Part shown: positions 22,623 to 33,385 of the stretch, piece after piece | Position numbering within the stretch: position 1 is the first letter of the stretch | How the letters are laid out: every line of letters starts with the position of its first letter | Source: Adiantum capillus-veneris | Lineage: Eukaryota; Streptophyta; Polypodiopsida; Polypodiales; Pteridaceae | Reading direction: 5' to 3' | Assembly: GCA_014529385.2 (NCBI GenBank) | Contig: CM043942.1 | Span: forward strand, 109,697,141-109,761,140 | DNA length: 64,000 nucleotides | Notes under the pieces: model-generated | Databases searched by the model: none | What the model saw: the letters and a program-made list of their open reading frames with translations, nothing else | What the model was told of the DNA's origin: nothing | Program-made: the position numbers and the translations under genes

Positions 22623-24425
22623 TTTCTTTGTTACATTAGGATGAGTCTTGTCAGAAGCGATATGCATTGCTTGTAGCATATTTAAGGGTATAGGCATTTC
22701 ATCCCCCTCAGGTGTTACCCAGGTCGTCCCCCTATTTCCCCAAGTGTCTATGGTTGCTGCTAGGTGGACCCAATCCACATTGTCTGATTCCGTCATACCC
22801 GGTAACACATCCATGTAAGGAGAATCTTGGCCAATGTCTGTATCCTTCTTACAAGTGTAACAATATTGTAGTGGGGCCGAGTGAACTGTGGTGTCAGAGC
22901 GATGATCAATAATGGTTTTACTCCCTAAGGGGTGTACCTTACCAGTCACCAAATCCACTCTAAGGACAGAGTCTTGGAATTGCAAATAGACATGATTTTT
23001 AGACCAATCATGAACCATTTGTGCTTCCCTCATGAATGGTCGTCCTAAAATCATTTCATATGACATAAGGTGTTTAGAGAAATCCATTACAATGAACGTA
23101 TGTCGTACCTTGTGTCCTAGAACTTTGATCTTAAGATCCTTGAGCATCCCCATAGGTTTGGCTATGGTACCATTTGCCATCTTTACCACAATGTTAGTAA
23201 CACTGAGGCGGGGTTTTCCCATGGATTCCCAACAATCTTTTGTAACGATGCTAACTCCCGCACCACCATCAAGAATTCCCTTTATAGTTAATCCCTTGGT
23301 AGTGATGGGTAGGGTCGCATTAGACTCGTCGCCTTCAAAATACTGCCCTAATTCGTTAATGGGTACCTCGATCACAGACTCGTGTCCATCTAAGTCAAGT
23401 GATTGCACATGATTTTCCTCATCAATCATAATCGAGTCAGGCCTATTTGGTTGCGCAAACTGCGGTAATCCCGTTCGTAGCTCTCCGTTAAGGAATGCTC
23501 GAAGTGCAAGGAATAACTCAGGATCTCCATACAGCTTTGCTATGATCGTGGTTCGGACCTCAGAAGACATGAAGTCCACTAGTTTGGCAACATTCATTGG
23601 CGTTTTGCAGGGTGTAGGTCCTTGACTAGGAACTGGTGAGGATGGAATCTCATATTCCTCAATGGGATCAGGTATTCCTTCGTTAAACATCCTTTCCAAC
23701 AAGAAGGGTGTATGCTCACTTTCTGATGTCCTGTCCTCACTCCCTTCTTGGATGATACTAGATATGGCTAATCGTCTATGGTTCATGTGGGGTGGATGAA
23801 CTTGCGTGGGAAACACTGTGTCATGAATTTTGACCTGCATGGGTTCTGGTTCTAGTTTCCTTTGAGTCTCCTCCACTAAACCTCTTAGATGTTTCACCTG
23901 CTCAATCTCGTCTACTGGGTTTGGGTACGTCCCAATCTTCTTTTTACGATTCTTCCCTTTTTGCCCCTGCGGTTTATCTTGGGGGTCTTGGATTAGATTT
24001 GGAAACACTTGTGGTGTTTTCAGAGGCTCTTTATGATTTTCTCTTATTCGGTTTTCATTTGGTTCCATGTTACGGTTTTCTTTGTCGGTCTTTCTCTTTG
24101 TGGTATTGGTTCTAGTCTCCATTGTCTCGATTGAATCTGAATCATCCTCGAGGTCATTCATATACACGGGGTCATCTCCTATTCCTATGTTTGTTTTGGA
24201 ACTTGGCTTTGAATTTTCCGTATTCTGCGACTTCTTCCTTCGTGTCTTATTTTTCTTTGCTTGGATAACTGACGCGGTATCTCTCTCTTCGAGGATATGT
24301 CCTGGCCCTTGAAGCATGGACCGTGTAATCGCATAAGCGGGTGCGACGGGTGGTATTGGCGATGTCACACTAGCAATTTTGACCAAATTCAGGGGTGTGA
24401 TTTTAGGCGCATTTGGGTTATAGGG

Positions 24426-25103
24426 GCATTGGGCAATCAAGTGATCTATGCCACAACGATTACATGTGAGTATTGGCATTGCAGACGTGCTCCCTTGATT
24501 CACTTGCATCTGTGCAGCATTCTTTTGCAGCCTAATGGGGCACTCCGCTACTCGATGTGGTCCACCACACTCGTAGCATTGAAGAGGTGGCCTCCTAGCC
24601 TGGGTGTTGATATTTTGACCTCTGGATGCGAGAGCAGCAGCTTGATAAACCGGCTTGACTTGCCCCTAACAATCTTCCATGTAGTATATAGGACACTCTT
24701 CCAATGTATCAAGTCCGTAGGCAATACTAGTGTCTATTTCCTCCTCACAACCATCTGCATAAGCATTTGATGGCTCGCAACCCACTTGGTTCATAGGGGC
24801 GACTCTTGGATGCGGGGGCTACGGTCCTAGCACAGGAGGTGGTAGCGGTGTAGCTTGTACAACATTTTGAGATCTAGGGACCATGTGTTGCGGTAGTTGC
24901 TCAACAGGTGGAGTAGGCATCAATACAGGAGCTCGAGGTGCATCCGTCCAGGCTACAGGTGGTCTATTTGCCATCATACGTTTGATCATTAAACAATCCT
25001 TAGCTTGGTGACCATACCTACCACATGCGTTGCAAGTTCCATTAAATTTTACTCTAAACGTAGGGCACTCACTAGTGCTATGTGGACCTAAGCAAATGGA
25101 ACA
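24426..25103 (-). other. Four zinc knuckles of Gag B
   Basis: In order, the knuckles are CSICLGPHSTSEC, CNACGRYGHQAKDC, CYECGGPHRVAEC and CNRCGIDHLIAQC. Numbers one, three and four are CX2CX3HX4C; number two is the usual CX2CX4HX4C. Two in-frame TAG codons lie between knuckles two and three. Most Gags have one or two knuckles. Confidence 0.85.
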
Positions 25104-26983
25104 CCATTGTTGCTCCCTTCTTGGATACATGTGACTATTTTAGGGGGTCGATTATCCTTAAGAGACTCTTGGATTGCCTTAGTGAGGTCTGTCAAGAATG
25201 TCTCAAATACCTTTGGCTCATTGGCAATGGGCTTTGCAGTCATGGGTTCATACTCAATGGCTTGTGAGCTAGTGGATCTCGTGTCAGTAGACACCCTCAT
25301 GCCTGCTATCATCAAGTTGTCCTCTAATTGGATTGCATTGGCAGTGACATCTTCCCAGGTTGTGATACCTCTAATCACTAGTCCATTATAGATTCCTTCA
25401 TTCCTCAACCCTCGGATGAATCGATCAAGCAGTTGGTTATTGTTGAAGCGCTCATTTACAGGGCAGCGAGAGTTTAAGTGCTTTAGACGACTAATGAAGT
25501 CCCTTACTGACTCTCCTTCCTTACGTTCGGCCTTCTATAGCTGAGATGCTACACCCCAAAGCACACCTTCTCGTATGTACTCCTTTAGAAACAACCTTCG
25601 AAGGGTAGGGTAGATTGTTTTCTCGTCCACCCTTAGGGTCCTATACCAATCTCCAGCCTTCCCACTTAATGTCAAGCTTAAGGCATTGCACTTATGTAGT
25701 TCGTTGCGTTCCCCTAAGGAATCACATACTTGTTCAAACACTTCAATGTGTTTCCTAGCATCTTCGTCCCCATTGAATTTTTGCGTGAGTTTGGCAATTT
25801 GTACTGCCTTACTTCTAGGCTCTCTATCAGATGCGTGACGCATATTTTCCGCGATAGATCGACCTATGGTTTGAGCAAACGCTGCCAAGTCACCTATGTG
25901 AGGAGGCAGGGTCGGTGGAGGTACTCTTGGAATCATATGTGGGAGAGGAACGGGTACCGGTCTTGGCATATGTGTAGATGATGCAGGATATGGAACATAA
26001 CCGGGCATAGGTCCACTCGGATAAGGGCTAGGGAGCGGCACTCGAGGAGCATAAGCAAGTGGTACAATTGGAGGTGTGGGGTCCATGTGTGCATAAGGGG
26101 CTAGAGGCACATATGGTCGAGGCCCCATATTAGGTACTACGACACTAGGTAGTGGCACTGCGCTAACCGTAGATGTCATCGGTACATTCTCTGTCAGGCT
26201 TATCCCTGGAGTGAGCACTGTGTTTTCCTTAATAGAGGGTTGAGCCAAGTTAGGGAAGCTAAAGTTTTCGCTCGGAGGCTCAGATTGCATAGAGACCCCA
26301 GGTGAAATGACGTAAGATGGGTCCATGGGGCTCATTAGAGGAGTCTCCATTTGTGATAGAGTAGGCTGTAGAGCCTTGCTCGTATCCAGAAATCTCATGG
26401 GGCCAGTTGAGAGTATATTTACCCCTCGGTTTTGCCTTTCTGATTGAATAATGCCATGGATAACATTACAGATCATTTTCTGTTGATCTTCGATGCTCGT
26501 GGCACTAGAGGTGGATTGTACAATCTCTATCCATCCTACATGGTAGGCGTGGCCAGAGTGTAGATCCGTCAACACCTCAGTGTGGAGGTCGTATGTCCAA
26601 TGATCATTAATGAACAATCCTTCTAGAGTCGACGTGTTAACGGTTTCTTGTGAGGTAGAAGCAATGTTGCTCCCCGTGGTTTTACTTGCCACCAACGGTA
26701 CTCTAGAGGGAACTTCTGAAGGAGGCAGCTCAACAGGGCCTTCTTGGTAAGAAGTTGGCAGGATATCCACATGGACACTCTTTGGGGGTGTGGGGTCCAC
26801 GTGCGATGTGAAAGGAGATTCCACTTCCCCACCCCCTTCGTGTGCTTCATTTGCATCAGGTTCCGAGCGAGTAGCTCTACCTAATGTTTCCATGAAACGG
26901 CTAAACATACTAGTACTAGGCTGTGGAGCTTCCGGAGGTGCATGGCCTTCTCTCTCAGTGTTTTGGGTAGGGTATGCTTCCAT

Positions 26984-27777
26984 GATTTCTGAGTCGGAGG
27001 AGGAATCACTAGCGGCTATTTTAGGGTCTTGGGTGGTGCTACCTTGTGTCCCCGATGAGGGTCTATAGCTTATCGCGGATGGTTAATGGGTGTCCGTATG
27101 AACAGAGGCACTCTCAATATGCTCGTGTTCTAGCACCCGCCCAGAGCGTAAGTGCATGTGCTTTTGATACCCTAAGGTGTCAAAAAGCTGCTCTAGGAGG
27201 CCTTGTGACTAGTTTTTAGCGTGTTTTTTGTTTGTTTTTTTGCTAGATTTTTTAGAGCGTGTCGTGGAATGGGCCGTGTGATAGCTCGAAACGAGCGTAT
27301 CGGTCAGAGGGTCGTGTCGTGCTTTACAGCCCTCCGTTTGGTCACTCTATGCCCTCGGAATCCCTAAAACTGTCAATTTCCAGTAGGGAACTAGGCCCAA
27401 ACTAGAAAGTCTAAGGGTGCAAGTGGGAAGAGAAAGGAGGAGAGTGGAGGACTTGTCCCACATGCTCTCATTCTCTCTTGAGGGAGTAGGGTATATATAT
27501 AAGAGTGAGTCTAGTATATATCACAAGACTGAGGCCTGGGCTTGGGCTTGGGCTTGGGCTTGGGCTTGGGCTTGGGAAAACGATCCCCCCACGACCCACC
27601 TAGCCTCTGGTCATTGCTTCACCTAGAGCTTTTTTAGGGGATAGACCAATCAAACAAGACCATACCACAGAGGTAGACGTCTTTAGTCTTTGGTTTGTAG
27701 AAATTCCTATCCTTGGGCCACCACCATGCCTTGCATTCAAGCATAGACTCACACAATGGCATACAATAATTTCCTAG
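26984..27777. other. Non-coding stretch upstream of element B gag
   Basis: No gene is supported. On the minus strand it should be the leader of B; a sequence GGTATCAAAAGC near 27156-27168 is loosely like an initiator tRNA-Met primer site (weak). On the plus strand there is a TATATATATAAG near 27491 and a run of seven GGGCTT hexamers at 27536-27576. I found no copy of the B LTR here. Confidence 0.45.
27536..27576. repeat. GGGCTT hexanucleotide repeat, about seven units
   Basis: This is a perfect tandem run of the six-base unit GGGCTT, about 40 bases downstream of a TATA-like sequence on the plus strand. It looks like a simple replication-slippage expansion. Confidence 0.95.
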
Positions 27778-27874
27778 TGTCATGGATGATTGAGATTCAG
27801 TCTTCTTGAGTTTCCTACAAGAAATCACTAAGGAGATTCTAGAAAGTCCTGGAGGATTTTGGAAGAAATTTGTG

Positions 27875-28067
27875 GAAGATTCTAGAAGATTGAAAAAAGC
27901 TCTAGAAGGTTCTAAAAGAAGCTACAAGCATCTACTAGATTCTAGAAGGTTCTAGAAAGTTCTATAAGTTTGAAGAAGAATTTAAAAGTTCAAGTTTGAA
28001 GAAGAATCTAGAAATTCCTAGAAAGTTTAGAAAGTTCTAGAAGCTTGAGGAAGGACCTAGAAGGTTC
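27875..28067 (+). promoter_or_regulatory. Heat-shock element arrays
   Basis: Alternating GAA and TTC triplets occur exactly every 5 bp. First array: GAA 27875, TTC 27880, GAA 27885. Second: TTC 27940, GAA 27945, TTC 27950, GAA 27955, TTC 27960. Third: GAA 28030, TTC 28035, GAA 28040, TTG 28045, GAA 28050. Then GAA 28060 and TTC 28065. Three or more such pentamers are the known binding site of heat-shock factor. The TATA box is about 100 bp downstream of the last array. This is the layout expected of a heat-inducible LTR. Confidence 0.75.
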
Positions 28068-28156
28068 TTAACCTCCTTAAACTTGAGAAAGAACCTAGAA
28101 GCCTCTTAACCTCCTTTAGCTTGAGGAAGCACCTAGAAGCTTCCTAACGTCCTTGA
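28041..28156 (+). repeat. 39 bp tandem repeat, three units
   Basis: Units start near 28041, 28080 and 28118, each of the form AxCTTGAGxAAGxACCTAGAA then a TT-rich half. Each unit brings GAA pentamers with it, so duplication of the unit may have multiplied the heat-shock elements. Confidence 0.8.
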
Positions 28157-28163
28157 GCTTTAG

Positions 28164-28171
28164 TATAAATA
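28164..28171 (+). promoter_or_regulatory. TATA box of the H promoter segment
   Basis: TATAAATA lies about 100 bp after the last heat-shock pentamer and about 280 bp before the LTR-like end. Confidence 0.65.
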
Positions 28172-28444
28172 TAGGTCTTGGGATACAAGACCCTCAGTCT
28201 TCTCAACACCATTTGTGAGACTCTTGCAAGGTATGTCCTCTTCCAGTTCTTGTCTTGTTTTCAAGTCTTTCTCTTTAACCAAGTCTTGTCTTGTAATTCA
28301 AGTCTTGTATTAAATTTCCTTAATCAAGTATCAAGTTCTCTTAATCAAGTATTAATTATTGTAATCAAGATTAAGTATACTCAATTATCAAGCCTCTTGT
28401 GTCTTGTGAGCGCCTCCTCTTGTTCTCTTCTCTAGCTTGAGACA

Positions 28445-30560
28445 CGTTTGCAATAGTTTGGCAAAACTCAACTTCTTGATTTTGCTAAGACATGGAGTCT
28501 ATATTGGAACGTGTAGCATCCAACCTGCAAAAGTTGCAACAAAAAATTTAGGAGCTGCATGTATGATGGAAAGGAGAAACCACGCTTCCCTAGTCTAGTG
28601 GTGCAAGACCTTCAACGTGGAGTCCAAGAACTACGTAAAGCCAATGTGTGCCAAAATCCACCCATGATTTCAACTAGCCCAGTGCCTTAGGATACTAGGG
28701 TATACTCAAATGTCTAATTTCACCCAGATCTGGCCTAAAAGTCTTCATACACCTATGATGTCTTTTGGCTCAGATTTCACTTCTGCTTCTTTCCAAGGTG
28801 CTCCTTGATGTATACAACAAGAATATGTGCTCTCAAAAGAATTTGGATGTGAAAAATACACAAAATCATTGTTTTTTTTCAATTTTACCTTCTTGGATCC
28901 ACAAAAATCTCCTTAGACTCAAAGATAGTGTCCAAATGAGATGAAATTTTGCAAAAAACCTTAAAAAATCATTTCCAAACATCCTATGTGTTCAAAAGTG
29001 TAGTTGGACTTTCAGATCTTGACCTGAGACATCATACGCGCGTATGATGTCTATGTGCTCAGATTTTGGAACTATCTTTACCTTAGGTCCCCCTTATCAT
29101 AAGCAGCAAGAATATATGATTGCAACAAAGTTTAAAGCCCAAAATTTCTCTCAAAACACAAATTTTGTTTGTCACCTTCCCATGAAGTGCAAAATCACAC
29201 TTTTCTCTCAAGATCTATGGAAAGAGCTCGGCAATGTGCTCCAAATGCACTATTGTTCGACAAATTTGAAATTAAAATGCTCAAGTTATGTCCATTCAAA
29301 AAAATGCAAAAGCTAGTGGGACCGTGGCCACAAGCCCATTTTCATTGGTGTAGAGAGTATATTCCAAAAGCATCTTTGACCCTAAAGGGCCCTTTTGGGG
29401 TTCATACTTTCCCTAAAGAGCTTGTTTTGTGGTGCTAAACACCCTGGTATGCTCTGATGTCAGCTTTGGTCGCTAAATTTTTCCTTGATATCTAGCTGGT
29501 CAACTTGAAGTGAAACTCACTCCAGAAGTCTCCCACCTCACAAGAAACTCGCAGCAACTTTTAGAATTCAATTTCAACACTTTTTGTGCTAGATATGATC
29601 AATTCAAGCATTCACTTTGCCTAGATCCATCTTGTGTCCTATTTGCTCCTTAACTGCTGTAGATTACAAGGGTGCACTCAGATGTATCTTTTGACCTCAA
29701 ATCTGGCCTCTAGGACATCATACGTGTATGATGTCTATTTGGTCAAAATGGAATTTTGTTTCTACCCAAGGTGCTCCTTGATGTATAGAACAAGTATATG
29801 TGCTCACAGCAAATTTGGGAAATCAAAATTGCATATAATCACCACTTTCAACAAGGAAATTTCCCAAAAGAGTAAAATATTCTCAATATACCATCTATAT
29901 GTCCAAATGAAATGAAATTTGGTGTATGTTCTCAACATAACATGCAAAATATGGATATAATGTCAAAAAAGTCAATTTTGTTGCCAGAATTACCCTTCAA
30001 ACATCATACATGTATGATGTCTGCTGATGAATTTTTGGCCAAAATTTAACCACAAGCATCCCCAAGTCTCCATCACTAGTTTTCAAGAACTTTTACCAAT
30101 TTTCATGCAAAAATATGCTCAGAATCACAAGTTTCTCTTTTTCTGTTTTTGAAACTCCGTCTTTTATCTTTTGGGTACTAAGTGTTGGTCAAAACTTTAG
30201 TCTCAAGGTGTATTTGGGGTAAAACACCCCTTCCGAACCCTCTGGTGTAGTCAGATTTGTCAAATTTGGTCTCCATATGCCTCTTGAGACATCATACGCG
30301 TATGATGTCCAACTTTGCAAAATTTCACTTTTTCTTCACACAACTCTTGCACATGCCCTCTTATATGCATAGCATCAATCATTTATGAAAAAATGTCATG
30401 AAAAACCTATTTATTACATTTTTACCCTCAAAATCAAACTTTTTTGTGATTTTAAATGCAAATAAGCACTTCAACAAATAAATCAGTGAGATGAATAGCT
30501 CTAGATCAGAATTAGATCACTTACCTCAAGCTACTACTACATATCATATGGGGTTTTGCA
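28445..30560 (+). other. Internal region of element H, non-coding
   Basis: An ATG frame at 28492 (M-E-S-I-L-E-R-V) stops after about 19 codons and may be a lost gag start. No other ORF is convincing. The rest holds palindrome array 3 in the same orientation as in element A, judged from short flank phrases such as CAGATTTTGG after 29052. I therefore take H as a truncated relative of A whose coding part is missing. Confidence 0.5.
28740..30310. repeat. Palindrome array 3 (five copies, element H)
   Basis: Copies lie at 28740-28763 (degenerate), 29027-29052 (26 bp, still a perfect palindrome with an extra CG in the centre), 29713-29736 (two changes), 29999-30022 (centre ACATGT, still a 20 bp palindrome) and 30287-30310 (last base changed). 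Start distances are 287, 686, 286 and 288 bp. A possible decayed copy near 29446-29470 would split the long gap. Confidence 0.93.
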
Positions 30561-31639
30561 TTTGTGAATAGAAAAATGCTTCACTGCCACACATGGACTA
30601 GGAAACACTTTTATCACCACACAAATCACTCGACCACCAACAACTACTCTAAATCTACAACTAAACTACAAATCCTAACTAAATATATCTAGTCGTAGAC
30701 CCTCGGCAAGACACACGCTTCCTGGCTGTCCACTTGATCTCGAAATATCCTCTTCGAGATCCACTTAAGGAAAATATCTCTTTAGTAAAAAATAAAGCAA
30801 GCAACCATTACAAGAGTGCTAGTAGGATTACCTACGCAAGTCCTTGTGTCCTTGGCAACAACGGTGCCAATGTTGTGGAAGCCAATCACACCACCTATAA
30901 AGTGCATGCAAAACTACCTAGATGAACATAATGTAAATCAAGGACACAGATGACATGATAGGTGCACGGAAGCAATCTCTATAGCTTGTCAGGTGGCTGA
31001 GACCATCCCACACATATACAACACTCTAGAAGGCTAACTAAACCACAATCAAGAATCTCACTTCTCTCAAGTACATCACCCAACCCACATACACACAAAC
31101 GGAAGGAAACTCACCAAACCATACCAAAATCATATAAAACTTAAGGAAGACCATCCCCTCACTAGGATACATGATTGTAACGACTACTTTATAGGCAAAA
31201 AATAGACATTGTTTGATACAATTATGACCACAAATAGCTCGTAGATGCGTCAGCACGCGTGCTTCGTTTTGCATGGAATACTGGGCAAGCATTGTTGCGT
31301 AGCTCTCTCCGAGCTTAATGTGATGGTGCAATCAAATTTCTGATGAGTGAGCAGGAAGTAGTTCTAGGAAGAAGCTCACGCTCTCTCTCTTTCTCTCTCA
31401 CACATAGTTGATGGAAGCTCAAAACTTTGATTAAGATGAAGTTCTCTTTACAAAATGACATAGGTACCTTATATACTAAGGCTACCATAGTTTAAACCAA
31501 AAATAGAGTTCAATGGGTCAAATGGCTTTTCATTTAAAATTTGGAAGTGCCACTGTGTGTCGGCTTCTGCAACTAGACTAGCTACTCATTACAAATGATG
31601 TTTATAAACATAATCTGCATCATTTCATAACTCTTAAAA
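30561..31639. other. Non-coding stretch with promoter-like minus-strand sequence
   Basis: I see no gene. On the minus strand a TATATAAGG near 31470-31480 followed by an AG-rich stretch (31372-31402 as CT on plus) looks like part of an LTR, but no ends can be set. Confidence 0.35.
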
Positions 31640-33145
31640 AATAAGTCTTTGATATGGAAATTGAGTTATGTCGTACTGTTGACTTGTGGATCAACACCAT
31701 GCAATCACAATATGATGCACTTATAGAAAATGACACATGGACTTTATGTGATTTGCCTCCTAACAAAAAGGCCATTGGTACGAAGTGGGTTACAAGTTTA
31801 AGCGTAAGAGGGATAGTGAGATTGATTGATATAAGGCTTGACTTGTTGCAAAAGGCTATGCACAACAGAAAGGCATAGATTATGAAGAGCCTTTTGCTCC
31901 CACTTGTCTTATGACTATTGTGTGTTTTCTATGTGCAATGGAAGCTCACTTTGGTTGGGATGTACATCAATCATACATTGTTACTGCTTTCTTGAATGGT
32001 GACATTTTTGAGGAAGTTTATGTAATGCAGCCTCACGGTTTTGTCAAGAAAAGACGGGAAGATAAACTTGTGTAAATGTAAGCAATCTTTCTATGAATTG
32101 AAGCAATCTTCTCATGCCTAGCATGAGAAAGCTGAAACTCATTTGGTCAAATAAGGCTTTCATAACAGTCCAACAAAAAGCACTTTGTATGTGAAGCATG
32201 ATGGCGATGTACTTCTCATTGTTGTTCTCTATGTGGCACATATTGCTGAATTTAAGGCTGATTTGAATGCAACTTTTAAGATGAAATATTTGGGGCTGTT
32301 GCATCATTACTTGGGCATACAGTTTAAGCACTATGATGGTGGTATTTCTTTGTGTCAGACAAGTTATTACACATAGACATTGCAATGTAATTTTGGACTT
32401 TAGGATTGAAAACCTATTGCCACTCTCATGGAAACAAATTTGAAATTGAGTCTTCATGATGTTGGTGATCCTGCCAATGTCACTCTTTACCAAACTGTTG
32501 CTAGATGCCTTATTCATGCATGCAATATGAGACCGGATGTTCAGTTTGCAGTCTCACATGTCATTAGATTAAGGCATAGCCTAGGGTCTAAGCATTGGTA
32601 GGCTGCCAAGATTGCTACTTGAGTTGCACTTTACATCTTGGCTTGTTTTATCCCAATGGGGGATCATTGCGGCCACCGCTCGGTAGTTCATGCATATCAT
32701 GGTTGAGCAAAAATCAACCTATTATGACCACTTCCAGTTGTAAGGTTGAGTACATGGCAATCTTCACAGAGCTACGATTGAGAGTGTATGATGCAGACGC
32801 CTTATGGATGATTTGACTATTGGATAGGACACTTCCAAAATCATCTACACTGACAATTAGAGTGCATTGGCACTTGTAAGGAACCCAGTTTTTCATGCTC
32901 GCACAAAGCACATTGAGGTGCATTATCACCTACGTCAGGGAGAGACTCTCAACAGTAGAGATCAACTTGGCTTATGTGCCAACACAAGACAACCTTGAAG
33001 ATCTTTTCACAAAGGCATATTCTTGTGAGACGTTTGAAGCTTTTCACAAAGCTTTGGGCTTACTCTCCTTTGTGGGATGATCCTGTCCTTAGGGAATGGC
33101 ACTTCCATATACTCCATGTGCCACCTCTTGTTCACCGCATCACTC
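31640..33145 (+). pseudogene. pol: Ty1/copia pol remnant (RT and RNase H)
   Basis: The start reads like the copia RT opening (D-T-W-T-L-C-D-L-P-P, then A-I-G-T-K-W-V). Then come L-K-Q-S, a decayed F-V-D-D region (VVLYVAHI near 32225), and K-Y-L-G-L-L-H-H-Y-L-G-I near 32290. RNase H signatures follow (S-S-C-K-V-E-Y-M-A near 32740 and H-I-E-V-H-Y-H near 32910). At least eight stops or frame changes break it. Gag, protease and integrase are not visible, so this is only the 3' half of an element. The catalytic Asp pair of RT is lost. It precedes a polypurine tract and LTR in the right order. Confidence 0.87.
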
Positions 33146-33157
33146 CCAGGGGGAATT
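33145..33157 (+). promoter_or_regulatory. Polypurine tract of the copia remnant
   Basis: CCCAGGGGGAATT lies between the copia RNase H end and the TGTTACC LTR start. Confidence 0.7.
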
Positions 33158-33385
33158 TGTTACCATATAAATGTGCTAGTGATGTGTGTGAATACACTTA
33201 GGACTATTGGGGCATTTTTTCCGTCATTGGGAGGTTTTTTCCCCAGTGCATTGTATTTATGCCAACATTCTAGGGCTATCTATCTTTCCATATCACACTA
33301 AGTAATACACTCTCTGTTGTGTGCCTTGAGCTTTCTTCGTCTTCTCCAAGATGTGTGTGTTTGCATGCAACCCTAATTTTCAACA
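33158..33385 (+). repeat. 3' LTR of the copia remnant
   Basis: This is a 228 bp segment from TGTTACC to TTTCAACA, directly after the polypurine tract. It contains a CATATAAATG TATA-like box near 33164. Its size is normal for a short copia LTR. No 5' copy was found. Confidence 0.65.

Larger units (their letters stand above)
21978..26983 (-). pseudogene. gag: gag-protease of element B, no reverse transcriptase
   Basis: Gag starts at ATG 26983; open sequence rich in Ser reaches further upstream to about 27080, so the true start may be earlier. The Pro-rich N-terminus is followed by a gag domain (about 25850-25300) interrupted by TAG 25535-25537. A frameshift near 25110 leads into a second frame that holds to 21978, broken by TAG 24819-24821 and 24666-24668. 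Four zinc knuckles follow (25103, 25034, 24578 and 24464 downwards), then a charged linker. Next is a retropepsin with ILDGGAG and MILGRPF motifs near 23270-23030, and a basic tail with four WxPK motifs. No RT, RNase H or integrase follows; a purine tract and LTR-like start come next. The protease and the segment behind it align with element A. It looks like a non-autonomous relative of A. Confidence 0.8.
27778..28444 (+). repeat. LTR-like promoter segment of element H with heat-shock elements
   Basis: The segment starts TGTCATGG and ends GAGACA, so its ends are complementary as in an LTR. In between are GAA/TTC pentamer arrays, a 39 bp tandem repeat, a TATAAATA box at 28164-28171 and a T-rich region with pyrimidine runs. 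A short ATG frame (28492) and palindromes like those in the leader of element A follow. I see no second LTR copy, and the primer-binding site is not clear, so the ends are uncertain. Confidence 0.5.

Noticed and set aside
27156-27168. Primer-binding site for element B
   Set aside because: GGTATCAAAAGC on the minus strand is only loosely like the tRNA-Met site, and no copy of the B LTR precedes it.
31038-31331. Hydrophobic small protein on the minus strand
   Set aside because: The frame lies in promoter-like AT-rich sequence and has no recognisable motif.
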